Below, piece by piece: positions 13,105 through 22,327 of a stretch of 34,415 nucleotides of DNA. The notes beneath the pieces are model-generated. The model made no database searches, was not told the DNA's origin, and saw nothing but the letters and a program-made list of their open reading frames with translations. Position numbers and translations under genes: made by a program. Location: positions 1 through 34,415 of the forward strand of contig JAVCCB010000076.1 in assembly GCA_030765685.1 (NCBI GenBank), read 5' to 3'. This stretch comes from Candidatus Tantalella remota (lineage in GTDB: Bacteria > Omnitrophota > Gorgyraeia > Tantalellales > Tantalellaceae). Numbering within the stretch: position 1 is the stretch's first letter; each line of letters begins with the position of its first letter.

Positions 13105-14715
13105 ATGGCCTCAACCGAACATCTCACTAAAGAACAAAAAGATTTCATTTCAGCCAACCTCGGAAAAATTTCCGATAATCTCATAGCGAAAAAACTGGGG
13201 CTCTCTCCCCGGGACGTTCAGTATTACCGGGGACAGCTGGAATCCGGAGGCGCCCCGCTGACCGCTGCCGGAGCCGATCCATCCGGGAAAAAGGATCTAT
13301 TTACGGCAATTTTCCGGAAAGCTGCCGGCAAAAAAATAACAATAGTTCTTTTCTGCGCTATAATCGCCCTGAGCTTTTTTCTCAGGCGACATACATTTAA
13401 CCTGCCCCACTTCAGGGGAGACCAGCATCACTATGTCGGCCTGGCTTTCAAACTTGATACAAAGGGTATGGCGGGTTACAACCTGCGCGGCATAGATATG
13501 CTGACGGTCCGTCAGTATCCGCAGCTTATACGGCTGGCACCCGCAAAAGACAAAGGGAGGATCCTTAAGGGGCTCGAGCAGGCTAACATTACATATTACG
13601 ACCAGCCGCTGCATCACATACCATACGGCTTCCCCGTTGCGATAATGCTGTCCCACAAGATATTCGCCGCGAAGGCTCCTTATTTTATGCTGGCGATCAA
13701 TGACTCGCAAGTAATACGTCAGGCACCTCGCGGGGTAGGCCTCCGTAACTTTCGTTTTGATCCCGCGGTAGCCGGGAAGCAGTTCTATTCCATAATAATA
13801 CCACTGGCTTTCAGCCTGCTTCTTATCGCGCTGACATTCTTCCTGGCAAGACAACTTTTCAAGAACGACCACATAGCTCTTATCGCGATGTTCCTGATGG
13901 CCGTTTCTCCGATAGACATACTTACATCCCAGAAATTGTGGGCAGATGACATGACCGCGGCTCTTTCCCTGCTGGCTGTCCTGCTTTACATCCTTTCTGT
14001 CAACAAAGACAAACCCGGACTAGCGATAGTCAGCGGTATATGCTGCGGACTTAGCGCCATAACCAAACAGAGCGGGGCTTTCATCGTTATAGTCATAGGC
14101 ATTTGGCATTTCACGTCAAACCTGGACAGGCTTTTTCGGAAAGAGACCTTTCTTGAAACTGTTTTTGATAAAAAGCTCTGGCTTTTCGGGCTCGGGGTAT
14201 TTATCGGAGCGGGTTACTGGTTCCTGAAAGTAATGGACGTGTACGGCAACCCTTTCTACAGACCGCACCAGACAAATATCGCCGAGATAGCCAAGACCCC
14301 ATGGTTCAAGATGGTAGGCAGCCGACCATGGTATATCTATCTCATCGGCATCCCCTATCAGAACCCCGTTTTCGCGCTGGCATACATCTCTCCCTTGTGG
14401 ATGTGGCTGGAAAAGAAGAACTGGAAAGCTACTTTGCTGCCTGTTATCTGGATAGCTGTGTTCCTTTACATCTTCCAGGTATATCTCGGAGGAGGAGGAA
14501 AAGAACAACGCTACATGCTGCCGGCCTATCCGGCTTTCGCCATACTCGGGGCATATGTAGCAAACCGTTTAAGGATCTATCTGGATAATAAAGTCGGACA
14601 TCATACGGGAACTGTAGCCCTCCTGATAGCGCTCTTAGCGGCAGCTTTGTGGAGCATACCTATGGGGCTTGATGTACTATTTATGAACGGCGCGCTTATA
14701 ATGAAACCGTTTTAA
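13105..14715 (+). CDS. GT-C (ArnT/PMT-like) membrane glycosyltransferase with N-terminal HTH-like segment
   Basis: 536 residues. From residue ~75 on it is polytopic with about ten hydrophobic segments. The first periplasmic loop begins HFRGDQHHYVGLAF, the acidic position where GT-C enzymes of the PMT/ArnT group bind the lipid-phosphate sugar. Residues 1-45 are unusual for the family: LTKEQKDFISANLGKIS then DNLIAKKLGLSPRDVQYYRGQL reads like a helix-turn-helix. A Gly/Ala/Pro linker joins it to the membrane part, placing it on the cytoplasmic side. It probably uses the lipid-linked sugar made by the DPM-like enzyme upstream. There is no gap to the preceding stop. Confidence 0.85.
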   Translation: MASTEHLTKEQKDFISANLGKISDNLIAKKLGLSPRDVQYYRGQLESGGAPLTAAGADPSGKKDLFTAIFRKAAGKKITIVLFCAIIALSFFLRRHTFNLPHFRGDQHHYVGLAFKLDTKGMAGYNLRGIDMLTVRQYPQLIRLAPAKDKGRILKGLEQANITYYDQPLHHIPYGFPVAIMLSHKIFAAKAPYFMLAINDSQVIRQAPRGVGLRNFRFDPAVAGKQFYSIIIPLAFSLLLIALTFFLARQLFKNDHIALIAMFLMAVSPIDILTSQKLWADDMTAALSLLAVLLYILSVNKDKPGLAIVSGICCGLSAITKQSGAFIVIVIGIWHFTSNLDRLFRKETFLETVFDKKLWLFGLGVFIGAGYWFLKVMDVYGNPFYRPHQTNIAEIAKTPWFKMVGSRPWYIYLIGIPYQNPVFALAYISPLWMWLEKKNWKATLLPVIWIAVFLYIFQVYLGGGGKEQRYMLPAYPAFAILGAYVANRLRIYLDNKVGHHTGTVALLIALLAAALWSIPMGLDVLFMNGALIMKPF

Positions 14716-14723
14716 AGGATAAT

Positions 14724-16238
14724 ATGGATAACAACAAAGACTTTCTATTGGAAAAAGAAGTAAAAACAGCCTTCAAACCGGCTGTTATATTCGCTTCGGG
14801 ATATATCTTTCAAAATTTTCTTTATCTAGTATGCACTATTCTTCTCGCTAAAATACTTGGAGTGACTTCTTTTGGTCTCTACTCTCTCGGCTGGGCCATC
14901 GTAGGTATTGGTAGCATGCTCTCCGGACTGGGATTCTCATATATACCTTCAAAATTCATACCGGTGTACCGGCATGAAAACAACGATGGTAAATTAAAAT
15001 CTTTTATCTCCTTTCTGTTTAAGACGCAACTGATTGCCGTAATACTGGTCACATCGCTCCTTATGTTGTCATCAAGGTTTATCTCAATAAAGATCTATAA
15101 AGAACCATCACTTGCCATCTTCCTGATACTCTTAAGCGGGCTGATACCCTTCCAGAAATTCCTGGAACTTTTCGGTTCGATATTCAAAGGCTTCAAAAAG
15201 GTAAGCTACTCTGTTTACATACAACGTTTCTTTGAGCCCGCCTACAGGACCCTTTTCATCATGGCTGTTTTTTTGATGGGCGGTTACATGAAAGGAGTAT
15301 TCGCGGGACTATATTCGGGTGTAATATTCGCGCTTATCCTCGCGATACTAATGTTCAGGACTAGAATAATTAGCTCTCTGGGACAATCCGAAGCGACTCC
15401 CTGCAATAAAAAAGAGATCATCCTCTACAGTCTGCCGCTCTTGGGGGTTTCACTGATAAGTTATTTCATGGGAAAGACCGACATCCTCATGATCGGCTAT
15501 TTCTTGAATCCCGACAAGATCGGTATCTACAATATCGCTTTTAAGTTATCTCTTGTCGTTTCACTCTCGCTAACGGCTCTAAACAGTATTTTTGCGCCGA
15601 TTATTTCCAGTTTACACGCGAAAAAAAATCACAACAAACTAGGAGCCGCGTATAGATCTTTTACACGGACAATACTTTACATAAGCATTTTTATTTTCTC
15701 TTCCCTTTTATTGCTTGCTGAACCGCTTCTTTCCTTGATCGGAAAGAATTTTACCGCCGGTGTTTATCCTCTTGCCATTCTGGCAATCGGGCAACTAATA
15801 AACGTGTCTGTTGGCTCGGCAGCCACTATACTTTCTATGACCAAATATCCACGTATTAATATGTACAATTCGGCGGCACTTCTCTGCATTAACATATTCC
15901 TGAACCTCTTCCTCATTCCCCGATACGGAATTCTAGGAGCGGCAATAGCGACCAGCAGCTCAGTCTTACTGATAAATATACTCCGTTTGATCGAAGTCTA
16001 CGTTCTCCTGGGAATACATCCTTTTAGTTTAGGATATGTGAAACCTTTTCTGGCATGGGGAGTGGCGCTAGCCGTTGCTAAACTACTACTTCCGATGCTG
16101 GGCATTTCTTATAATTTGGCAGTTTTCTCTACCTTTGTTATTGTTTTCGCGGGGATGTCGCTTGCTCTGGGAATATCTTCGGAAGAACGATACATGATCT
16201 CTCTTCTAAAAAATTATCGGCGGGGTCCTGAAAAATAG
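14724..16238 (+). CDS. Polysaccharide flippase (Wzx/PST, MATE-like superfamily)
   Basis: 504 residues with about 14 hydrophobic segments and a Wzx-like start (FKPAVIFASGYIFQNFLYLVCTILLAKILGVTSFGLYSLGWA). SYFMGKTDILMIGYFLNPDKIGIYNIAFKLS occurs midway, a hallmark of the O-antigen/teichuronic flippase family. It would move the lipid-linked repeat unit across the inner membrane. It is the last gene of the plus operon, with AAAGGAT before its ATG. It ends 11 bp from the end of the convergent operon, and no terminator hairpin is evident between them. Confidence 0.93.
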   Translation: MDNNKDFLLEKEVKTAFKPAVIFASGYIFQNFLYLVCTILLAKILGVTSFGLYSLGWAIVGIGSMLSGLGFSYIPSKFIPVYRHENNDGKLKSFISFLFKTQLIAVILVTSLLMLSSRFISIKIYKEPSLAIFLILLSGLIPFQKFLELFGSIFKGFKKVSYSVYIQRFFEPAYRTLFIMAVFLMGGYMKGVFAGLYSGVIFALILAILMFRTRIISSLGQSEATPCNKKEIILYSLPLLGVSLISYFMGKTDILMIGYFLNPDKIGIYNIAFKLSLVVSLSLTALNSIFAPIISSLHAKKNHNKLGAAYRSFTRTILYISIFIFSSLLLLAEPLLSLIGKNFTAGVYPLAILAIGQLINVSVGSAATILSMTKYPRINMYNSAALLCINIFLNLFLIPRYGILGAAIATSSSVLLINILRLIEVYVLLGIHPFSLGYVKPFLAWGVALAVAKLLLPMLGISYNLAVFSTFVIVFAGMSLALGISSEERYMISLLKNYRRGPEK

Positions 16239-16249
16239 AGCTACACTCG

Positions 16250-17173
16250 TTATTTAGCGAGCTCTCTGGAGGTAAGCCCTATCTTCGCGCATACTTTTAC
16301 GAATAATATGACAATGGCCAGAATGCTCAGAGACACTTTTCTAAAAAAACCGGATACTTCTGAGCTGTTCCATATTTGAAAAAAAACACGCCCCGTTGAC
16401 TCCAGATTATCCCTGGATATTTGCCCGAAAGTCTTGTCTTTTTCCAGTTTGTTGACCATGTGATTCCCGGCAGCAAGACGTTTGGTTTTATTTATAAGAG
16501 CGCCTAAGGAACTCTCCGCAGGATGCATTACCACGGCGTTCTCACAATAGACCTGCACGTAGCCCGCGCGCAACACTCTTCTTCCCCATTCGGTATCTTC
16601 ACCGGAAGCCTGTTTAAACACGTCACTTAAGAACATCCCCACCTTCTCCATGACAGCGCGTGAAGTAAAGAGGTTCGCTGTGGCTCCAAATCCATATTTT
16701 TTTACATATACATCCTGACGCATATATGTAATGGAATCATATTCCTCCATGATATTCTTTTCGCCGTCCTCCTGACCAAAAAGCTTGATCTTTCCTGCAA
16801 CAAGCCCGCAACCAGGTGTACCCGACAGCACCTGAACACCCTTTTCTATCCAATGTGCGGACGGGATACAATCCGAATCGGTAAACGCCAGGATCTCGCC
16901 TTTTGACGACTCAATGCCCTTATTCCTGGCAGCCGCGGGCCCCGGCATCTCTTCACGAACATATATCGTGTTCGAAAATCTGTCAGTGACTTCCCTAATA
17001 TCCTCGGTAGACCCGTTATCTACAACTATTATTTCGATGCTATCTCGGAAATAAGTCTGTACATGCAAAGCTTCCAGACATCCCCGCAGCCGTTCACTGT
17101 CATTTAAAACAGGGATGATAACAGAAACCAAATCGTCTGTACGATTATTTTTGCTTGACGCTGAAAAAGTCAT
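16250..17173 (-). CDS. GT2 family glycosyltransferase
   Basis: 307 residues from the ATG at 17173; AAGGA lies 6 bases upstream, whereas the longer frame would need a TTG without a site. Motifs: VSVIIPVLNDSERLRGCLEAL, VVDNGSTEDI, GPAAARNKGI, FTDSDCIPS (D-x-D) and SGEDTEWGRRVLRAGY. One C-terminal hydrophobic helix (VSLSILAIVILFVKVCA) may anchor it. The start lies inside the end of the KpsS-like gene (29-base overlap), so the two are likely translationally coupled. It is the last gene of the minus-strand glycan operon. Confidence 0.92.
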   Translation of the reverse strand: MTFSASSKNNRTDDLVSVIIPVLNDSERLRGCLEALHVQTYFRDSIEIIVVDNGSTEDIREVTDRFSNTIYVREEMPGPAAARNKGIESSKGEILAFTDSDCIPSAHWIEKGVQVLSGTPGCGLVAGKIKLFGQEDGEKNIMEEYDSITYMRQDVYVKKYGFGATANLFTSRAVMEKVGMFLSDVFKQASGEDTEWGRRVLRAGYVQVYCENAVVMHPAESSLGALINKTKRLAAGNHMVNKLEKDKTFGQISRDNLESTGRVFFQIWNSSEVSGFFRKVSLSILAIVILFVKVCAKIGLTSRELAK

Positions 17174-18584
17174 ATCTATCCTTATCAAACACAGGTTTTG
17201 CTAAAAATATCTGCAAAAGCCGTTCTTGATTTATCGATAACTTATTATCAAACAGCTGCCTTTTATAAAGAAGATGCAGAAAGCTAAACGCTACTTCCTG
17301 CTCTTTTGGCGTCATTACCGCCTCATTTAATAAAAACTCGAGCATGGGACCCAACGCAGCAGGATTACCCAGATCCACAGTAAACCCTTTGCCCCCATAA
17401 AATGCATTGCCACATACCATCACGGGCTTGCCCATAAGACACATTTCAAACCCCGCCTGCGAATTAATGGTAATGCCCGCATCGGCCATTTCCATCAAGC
17501 TATATGTATTGAATTGCGGATCCTCAACGACATATACACCGGGCAAAGCCTCTACCCCACGTTCCTTCAAAAGCCTGTAAGTCAACCTGTCATACGGGGT
17601 ACCCGTGGGAGAGACGCCCTTAAGTTCTTTTGGATGCAGGCGGATCACAAGCACAGCATCCTCTGTCCCCTGCATCTCTCTTGATACTTCTTCTATCATG
17701 TCTATGGGATCCTCGTACAAAGTGGAGTCAAGCACTATCGAAGCATCCGTGCATACCTGTGCCAGCAATAGCAGGATTTTCTTGCCCGAAGGTATCCCGA
17801 ATGCCTTGCGTATTTCTTCCGGGTCATCTACTCCCCCCGTCCTGTGTTCTTCAGACTTGTCGGTCAATTTGGACCTCCACAACGCACAAACATCCTCTCT
17901 GTCTCTATCCGTTACGTTCCACGTCTCCAACAGCTCCCTCCCTGTTCTCGCGAGAGAATGCCGGTTTATTATCTGGCCGCTAAGATTGTCCAGAAAGACC
18001 AACCCGGACATCATGGAGTTTTCCACTCCGACAACATTTATTCCTATCCGCCTGGCTACCTCTACGACACATCTCGAGTCATAAAACCCTCCCTGAAATA
18101 TAAAAACCGTATCCGGTCTCAACTTCTCAAAAAGTGTCTTCAGATTGTCAATTCCCTTCGCAGCCTCTTCAAATATTATCCGGACCTCCTCTATCTGAGA
18201 CGACTCTATCTTAAATGTTGCTAGTTTGCTTATTATCGTGGCCCGACAAATACCCCATAAGTTAAAACCCCCATACGATACCTCTTTATAATTATCCCCT
18301 GTAACGTCCAAGTCCGGAACTCTTCCATTGAATATCTGCGCTCTTTCTACCCGGATAAAATCGGCATGCTTTGAGATCAAAGGATGTTCACAGAGATTAC
18401 GACACTTTTCCTGATCATTCAGAGACCACTTATACCAGTCCATATCCAGGATGAGAGGTCTTTTATTCTTTTTTCCACTTCTCGCTAAAATAACAATAGG
18501 ATCTCTCACCAGATCAAAATATACCCTTATTAATATTCCATATATCTTGTTCAGCGTATGCCAAAAATTGTGTTTTATTTTCAT
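17145..18584 (-). CDS. Capsule polysaccharide synthesis (KpsS-like) GT-B protein
   Basis: 479 residues from the ATG at 18584, which has AAAGGCGGA upstream; a TTG seven codons earlier lacks a site. The C-terminal half matches the capsule-synthesis family related to KpsS/KpsC. It has KKILLLLAQV, VIRLHPKE, PQFNTYSLMEMADAGITINSQAGFEMCLMGKPVMVCG and NAFYGGKGFT, where the donor nucleotide binds. The N-terminal half (PDTVFIFQGGFYDSRCVVEVARRIGINVVGVE) is the acceptor domain. Known relatives transfer Kdo to lipid acceptors, but other capsule sugars are possible. It lies 70 bp after the large FrhB fusion gene. Confidence 0.85.
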   Translation of the reverse strand: MKIKHNFWHTLNKIYGILIRVYFDLVRDPIVILARSGKKNKRPLILDMDWYKWSLNDQEKCRNLCEHPLISKHADFIRVERAQIFNGRVPDLDVTGDNYKEVSYGGFNLWGICRATIISKLATFKIESSQIEEVRIIFEEAAKGIDNLKTLFEKLRPDTVFIFQGGFYDSRCVVEVARRIGINVVGVENSMMSGLVFLDNLSGQIINRHSLARTGRELLETWNVTDRDREDVCALWRSKLTDKSEEHRTGGVDDPEEIRKAFGIPSGKKILLLLAQVCTDASIVLDSTLYEDPIDMIEEVSREMQGTEDAVLVIRLHPKELKGVSPTGTPYDRLTYRLLKERGVEALPGVYVVEDPQFNTYSLMEMADAGITINSQAGFEMCLMGKPVMVCGNAFYGGKGFTVDLGNPAALGPMLEFLLNEAVMTPKEQEVAFSFLHLLYKRQLFDNKLSINQERLLQIFLAKPVFDKDRYDFFSVKQK

Positions 18585-18654
18585 TATGGTCCGCCTTTGT
18601 TGCAACAGCTATATTATAGAGGCCCTCCCGCCCTTCTATCATTTCCTATGATCT

Positions 18655-21360
18655 CTAAAAGTTTTTGTATTCGCTCAAGAACCTCTCTATTACTTCTCCA
18701 TCCATACTTCTTGTCGCATCCAGGGCTCGGGATATAGTTGCCCTGATCGTTTCATCGTGAGCCAAAAGGTCATCAATAACGTCTTCTACTCCATATAGGG
18801 CAAATAGGTCATCTGAATTTATTAAAAACCGCTCCTGGCTGAATAATTTTAAGGCCCCCATGTTCTTCCTGAAATAATAATCATCCAACGCAACAGCAAT
18901 GGTCGGAACCATCGACCCCATCGCGAAAATAATACCGTGATGTTTCATTGTTAACATAAAGTTAGCTTTACCGATAATACCTTTGGCGATACGATAATCG
19001 TCGCTATGCTCTATCATACGGGAATCTTCTGTCATCTTGCGTCTTGTTTCTTCAATGGCCTTTACGTCTGAGCGGGTCAGCGGCAAGAAAACTACCTGAT
19101 ACCCATATTTCTTAACAATATGGTCACATATATCGGCTATTCTCTTCATGCATTTCCTTGAGACCCCTTTCTTTTGCCGGAAATAATGCACATTAACTAC
19201 AACATACGGTATATCCCGGAACACACCATTTCGCTCCAAACTCTTTGCTGTTTCTGAATCCTCTGCATCACTGCAGTACAACGCATCATCAAAGGTCACC
19301 TTTACCTCGGGTCCTTTAATGCCTAAAGCCTCAATCTCTTTTTTAGACTCTTCCGGATCTCTCAAATATATTATCTTCGCCTTCGACAACCCCCATTTAG
19401 CCAGTTTTTTAGACGTTTTGTCCTTACAAATCCCTATTGTCTGTCCTGAAAGTATAATCGGAGTAGACAATATATCCGCGATATTCATTATTAGCATGCC
19501 ATCCCACAACCGGCTCAATGTCGTCCCCGTAAGATAACCTCCACCTCCAAAATGCACAACATCAGAATCAGCTATCAACCTTAACAATTTGATCTCTTCA
19601 GGATACGCTCCCCGCAAAGGTTTATTTTCCTTATACAATCTCGCAAAAGCAAGCATTCGGGGTTTGATACATTGATATCTCCATTTAAACAAAATATTTG
19701 ATCCCGCATAATTGCCGTTTCTTTCAGATTCAAAAAGAACAGCTCTGGGGGCGAATTCTGTTTTTTCTCCATGCAATTTTTGGGTATATTCCGGATCCGG
19801 TGATAAAACGGTCAGATCAACATCACTTTTTAATCGTTTCCAGTTCTGAATTACTCTAGCAAGCTGCGCTTCATCACCTACATTACCATATCCATAGCCT
19901 CCCAATATCAGGACTTTGAAAGACCCAGGTCTTTCCATCTCTTTTATCCGGATAGAACTACCCGGATAACGTATCAATCCTGCCAAAATATATGAGACAG
20001 GTGAGATCAACCCCTGTAAAACTTTTTTCCCCAATGATAATAATTTTGCCGTTTCTACAACTATCCTCATCGCGAAATAAAACACGGTAGCTACGTTCTT
20101 TGCCACACCTCTGCTCCATTTCGGATAAACCAAATTCGACATAACTATCATTGCCCTGAAATATATATACTCAATTGAGTTTTTTATAAAAGTTTTTCTA
20201 AGTACATCATTCTCAAGCATCTGCTTAGAAAACTTTTTTCTCAATACTGTTTTAAGCCGTATCCTGTTAAAAACTTCCACTTGCTTAAACCGTGGCGTCT
20301 GTGGTTGAGATCTCACAACTTCTCCGGCTCCACATCTTTCGAGATATAGCATACCTTTATTTTTCATCTCCGAAAGAACGTCAACAAGCTCTTCATTCCT
20401 AACACTTGCAATGGAAAATCCCAGAGGATCGCTGCTTAATCTGCCCCAAGCATCTTTTACGGACATATCCGCCTGATACCCATAAAAATCCGGGCAGTAT
20501 AGACAGCTTTCTTTCGCAAAAAAATAGTTACGCCACATCGCAGTAAAAGCACTATTGAACCGGTTAATCTTTATCTCCCGGTCATTAAGGACGAAACGAT
20601 TATTGAAATTGTTCGCGTCACGCATGCTCCCGCTTTTATCTCTGAGATCTACCGTGAATTTTTCACCAGTCACTACCCCTTCCTGTCGAGCAAGAGTCTC
20701 AAGAAACCGTCCAGTAACGTTATGGCTACAGGCTAATCCGAAAATATAACGTATATTAATGACCCCCTCATGAGAAAACTCTTTCAACCCACGTATAACA
20801 CAAGGAACACCTACAAGCGCGTATCCTCCGGGGTCGTTTTGAATCTCTTTAAGCGCTTTTTCATAACACGCAGGGTAATAATGAGAGCTCCTTGCTTTAT
20901 CCAATTCTTCCGCTGACCTTATTACCCTTATTTCATAATGCGGCTCCCCGAGCACCGTCGACACCGGAACGGACGTCAATACCCCCGTTATTCTGCCACT
21001 ATCTAAAAGATATTTCAGAACTGCCGTAAGTACTCCTCCGGAAGCACTCTCCTGACGAGCTTTTAGACTAAGATCGTAAGTGATAAAATGACTAGCACCT
21101 TCTTCAAGACCAAATTTCTCCCCACAAAGTGAAGCCGCCTCGGCGCATTTGCGGATATTGCCGGGAGCATTAGGACACACCTTGAGGCATTCTCCACAAC
21201 TTATACACTTTTGTCTATGTATTTCCGGAGACCAGCAAAGATCATCCGCCCATCGCATACGGATCGCGTCTTCCGGACACGCTGTCGCGCAAAGACCGCA
21301 CCCAATACACAAACCCTCTTTTACCACTGTCAGTTCGATGGTCTTGTCACTTATTCTCAT
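18655..21360 (-). CDS. Fusion of 2x[4Fe-4S] ferredoxin + F420-hydrogenase beta-like domain + polysaccharide pyruvyl transferase
   Basis: 901 residues in one frame. Residues 15-65 hold two 4Fe-4S motifs: C18/C21/C24/C28 and C52/C55/C58/C62. Residues ~90-370 are FrhB/FdhB-like, with YPACYEKAL, ALVGVPCVIRGLKEF, RYIFGLACSHN and SCLYCPDFYGYQADMSVKDAWG. A basic helical linker follows. From ~480 comes a polysaccharide pyruvyl transferase (WcaK/CsaB) domain: VLILGGYGYGNVGDEAQL, DVVHFGGGGYLTG and MTMKHHGIIFAMGSMVPTIAVALD. The separate genes are often neighbours in capsule loci; here they are one chain. The reaction is probably a redox or ketal modification of a glycan, with acceptor and electron donor unknown. 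It begins 2 bp after the methyltransferase gene. Confidence 0.92.
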   Translation of the reverse strand: MRISDKTIELTVVKEGLCIGCGLCATACPEDAIRMRWADDLCWSPEIHRQKCISCGECLKVCPNAPGNIRKCAEAASLCGEKFGLEEGASHFITYDLSLKARQESASGGVLTAVLKYLLDSGRITGVLTSVPVSTVLGEPHYEIRVIRSAEELDKARSSHYYPACYEKALKEIQNDPGGYALVGVPCVIRGLKEFSHEGVINIRYIFGLACSHNVTGRFLETLARQEGVVTGEKFTVDLRDKSGSMRDANNFNNRFVLNDREIKINRFNSAFTAMWRNYFFAKESCLYCPDFYGYQADMSVKDAWGRLSSDPLGFSIASVRNEELVDVLSEMKNKGMLYLERCGAGEVVRSQPQTPRFKQVEVFNRIRLKTVLRKKFSKQMLENDVLRKTFIKNSIEYIYFRAMIVMSNLVYPKWSRGVAKNVATVFYFAMRIVVETAKLLSLGKKVLQGLISPVSYILAGLIRYPGSSIRIKEMERPGSFKVLILGGYGYGNVGDEAQLARVIQNWKRLKSDVDLTVLSPDPEYTQKLHGEKTEFAPRAVLFESERNGNYAGSNILFKWRYQCIKPRMLAFARLYKENKPLRGAYPEEIKLLRLIADSDVVHFGGGGYLTGTTLSRLWDGMLIMNIADILSTPIILSGQTIGICKDKTSKKLAKWGLSKAKIIYLRDPEESKKEIEALGIKGPEVKVTFDDALYCSDAEDSETAKSLERNGVFRDIPYVVVNVHYFRQKKGVSRKCMKRIADICDHIVKKYGYQVVFLPLTRSDVKAIEETRRKMTEDSRMIEHSDDYRIAKGIIGKANFMLTMKHHGIIFAMGSMVPTIAVALDDYYFRKNMGALKLFSQERFLINSDDLFALYGVEDVIDDLLAHDETIRATISRALDATRSMDGEVIERFLSEYKNF

Positions 21361-21362
21361 AT

Positions 21363-22307
21363 TTATGTCTTCCTGAAGATAGCTACCAGGTGCGTCCCTC
21401 CCTTTAGGGGAGCAAATATCCTATGCGCTACCAGATCTTGCGTTTTGTGTATGAAATTATCCCTCTTCTTCCAGTAAGGTGAAAACGTCCTGTCTGTAAG
21501 CGGGTAATAATTTATATCACAGGACACGCCTTCACTCTCAGCCCATCTCTCCAACCCTTTACCGGTTATGGCCCATAGATGCCGGGGAGGATCTATCCCA
21601 TGAAGCATTCCTCCTGTAGCCATGATCAAAAAAACGCGAGCCTTGGAATAATGATTCGTTTTACTTATGCTCTTCACCCTTTCCTTGAGGAGCGGCCGAA
21701 AGTATGCGAGGTACTCGATCGAATCGGCATTGGGACACTGTACGACAAAAGTTCCCGTCTCCTCAAGATATTCTAAACTCTTCTTCAGGAAAACAACCGG
21801 CTGCGGGAGGTGTTCTATCAGATGTCTTGAAAAAATTAAATCAAACCTACGACTTATCTTTTTGTCAAGGTGCACCGCGTCACAATTTAGAACAGCTTTG
21901 AGATGCAGGGTCTTCGAAGCAAACTCACATGCTTGAGGATCCATGTCCACATATGTACTCTTTCCATACCCCAGATCTTCAAATGCTTTACAAAAAAAAC
22001 CGCCACCTCCGCCTATGTCCAACATTCTCAAATTCTGAGCCGGTTTTAATCCTAAATCATGAAACATTTTTGTTGCAGATTTTTTAACCGTAGGTATGAG
22101 TGTCTCATCAAGGAAGTATGCAAACTCATCATAATATTTTTCCAGTGCCTGAGCACTTGGGCAGGGCCATGTCTGCCCTGATCTGCAATTCCGACACTGC
22201 CATACCCCATACTCGCCCATACCATAACGAAAAAAACAACTGCCACCACAAAAAACACATTTTAGTAGTTTGGATTTATTTATTTTTTTCTGTAGACCTA
22301 AGGACAC
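21363..22307 (-). CDS. Zinc-ribbon class I SAM methyltransferase
   Basis: About 314 residues. I prefer the GTG at 22307, which has AGGAAA seven bases upstream; a TTG at 22325 is also in frame. An N-terminal zinc ribbon has paired Cys (CVFCGG and CRNCRSG). A Rossmann methyltransferase follows: MLDIGGGGGFFCKAF (motif I), YVDMDP (acidic end of beta2), FDLIFSRHLIEHLPQP (motif IV region) and GTFVVQCPN. This arrangement is common in the glycan-locus methyltransferase_23 type. It likely O- or N-methylates a sugar or lipid-linked intermediate. It is tightly packed between the IspD-like gene and the FrhB fusion gene. Confidence 0.88.
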   Translation of the reverse strand: MSLGLQKKINKSKLLKCVFCGGSCFFRYGMGEYGVWQCRNCRSGQTWPCPSAQALEKYYDEFAYFLDETLIPTVKKSATKMFHDLGLKPAQNLRMLDIGGGGGFFCKAFEDLGYGKSTYVDMDPQACEFASKTLHLKAVLNCDAVHLDKKISRRFDLIFSRHLIEHLPQPVVFLKKSLEYLEETGTFVVQCPNADSIEYLAYFRPLLKERVKSISKTNHYSKARVFLIMATGGMLHGIDPPRHLWAITGKGLERWAESEGVSCDINYYPLTDRTFSPYWKKRDNFIHKTQDLVAHRIFAPLKGGTHLVAIFRKT

Positions 22308-22327
22308 TGTAGCGTTTCCTGTCAAAT

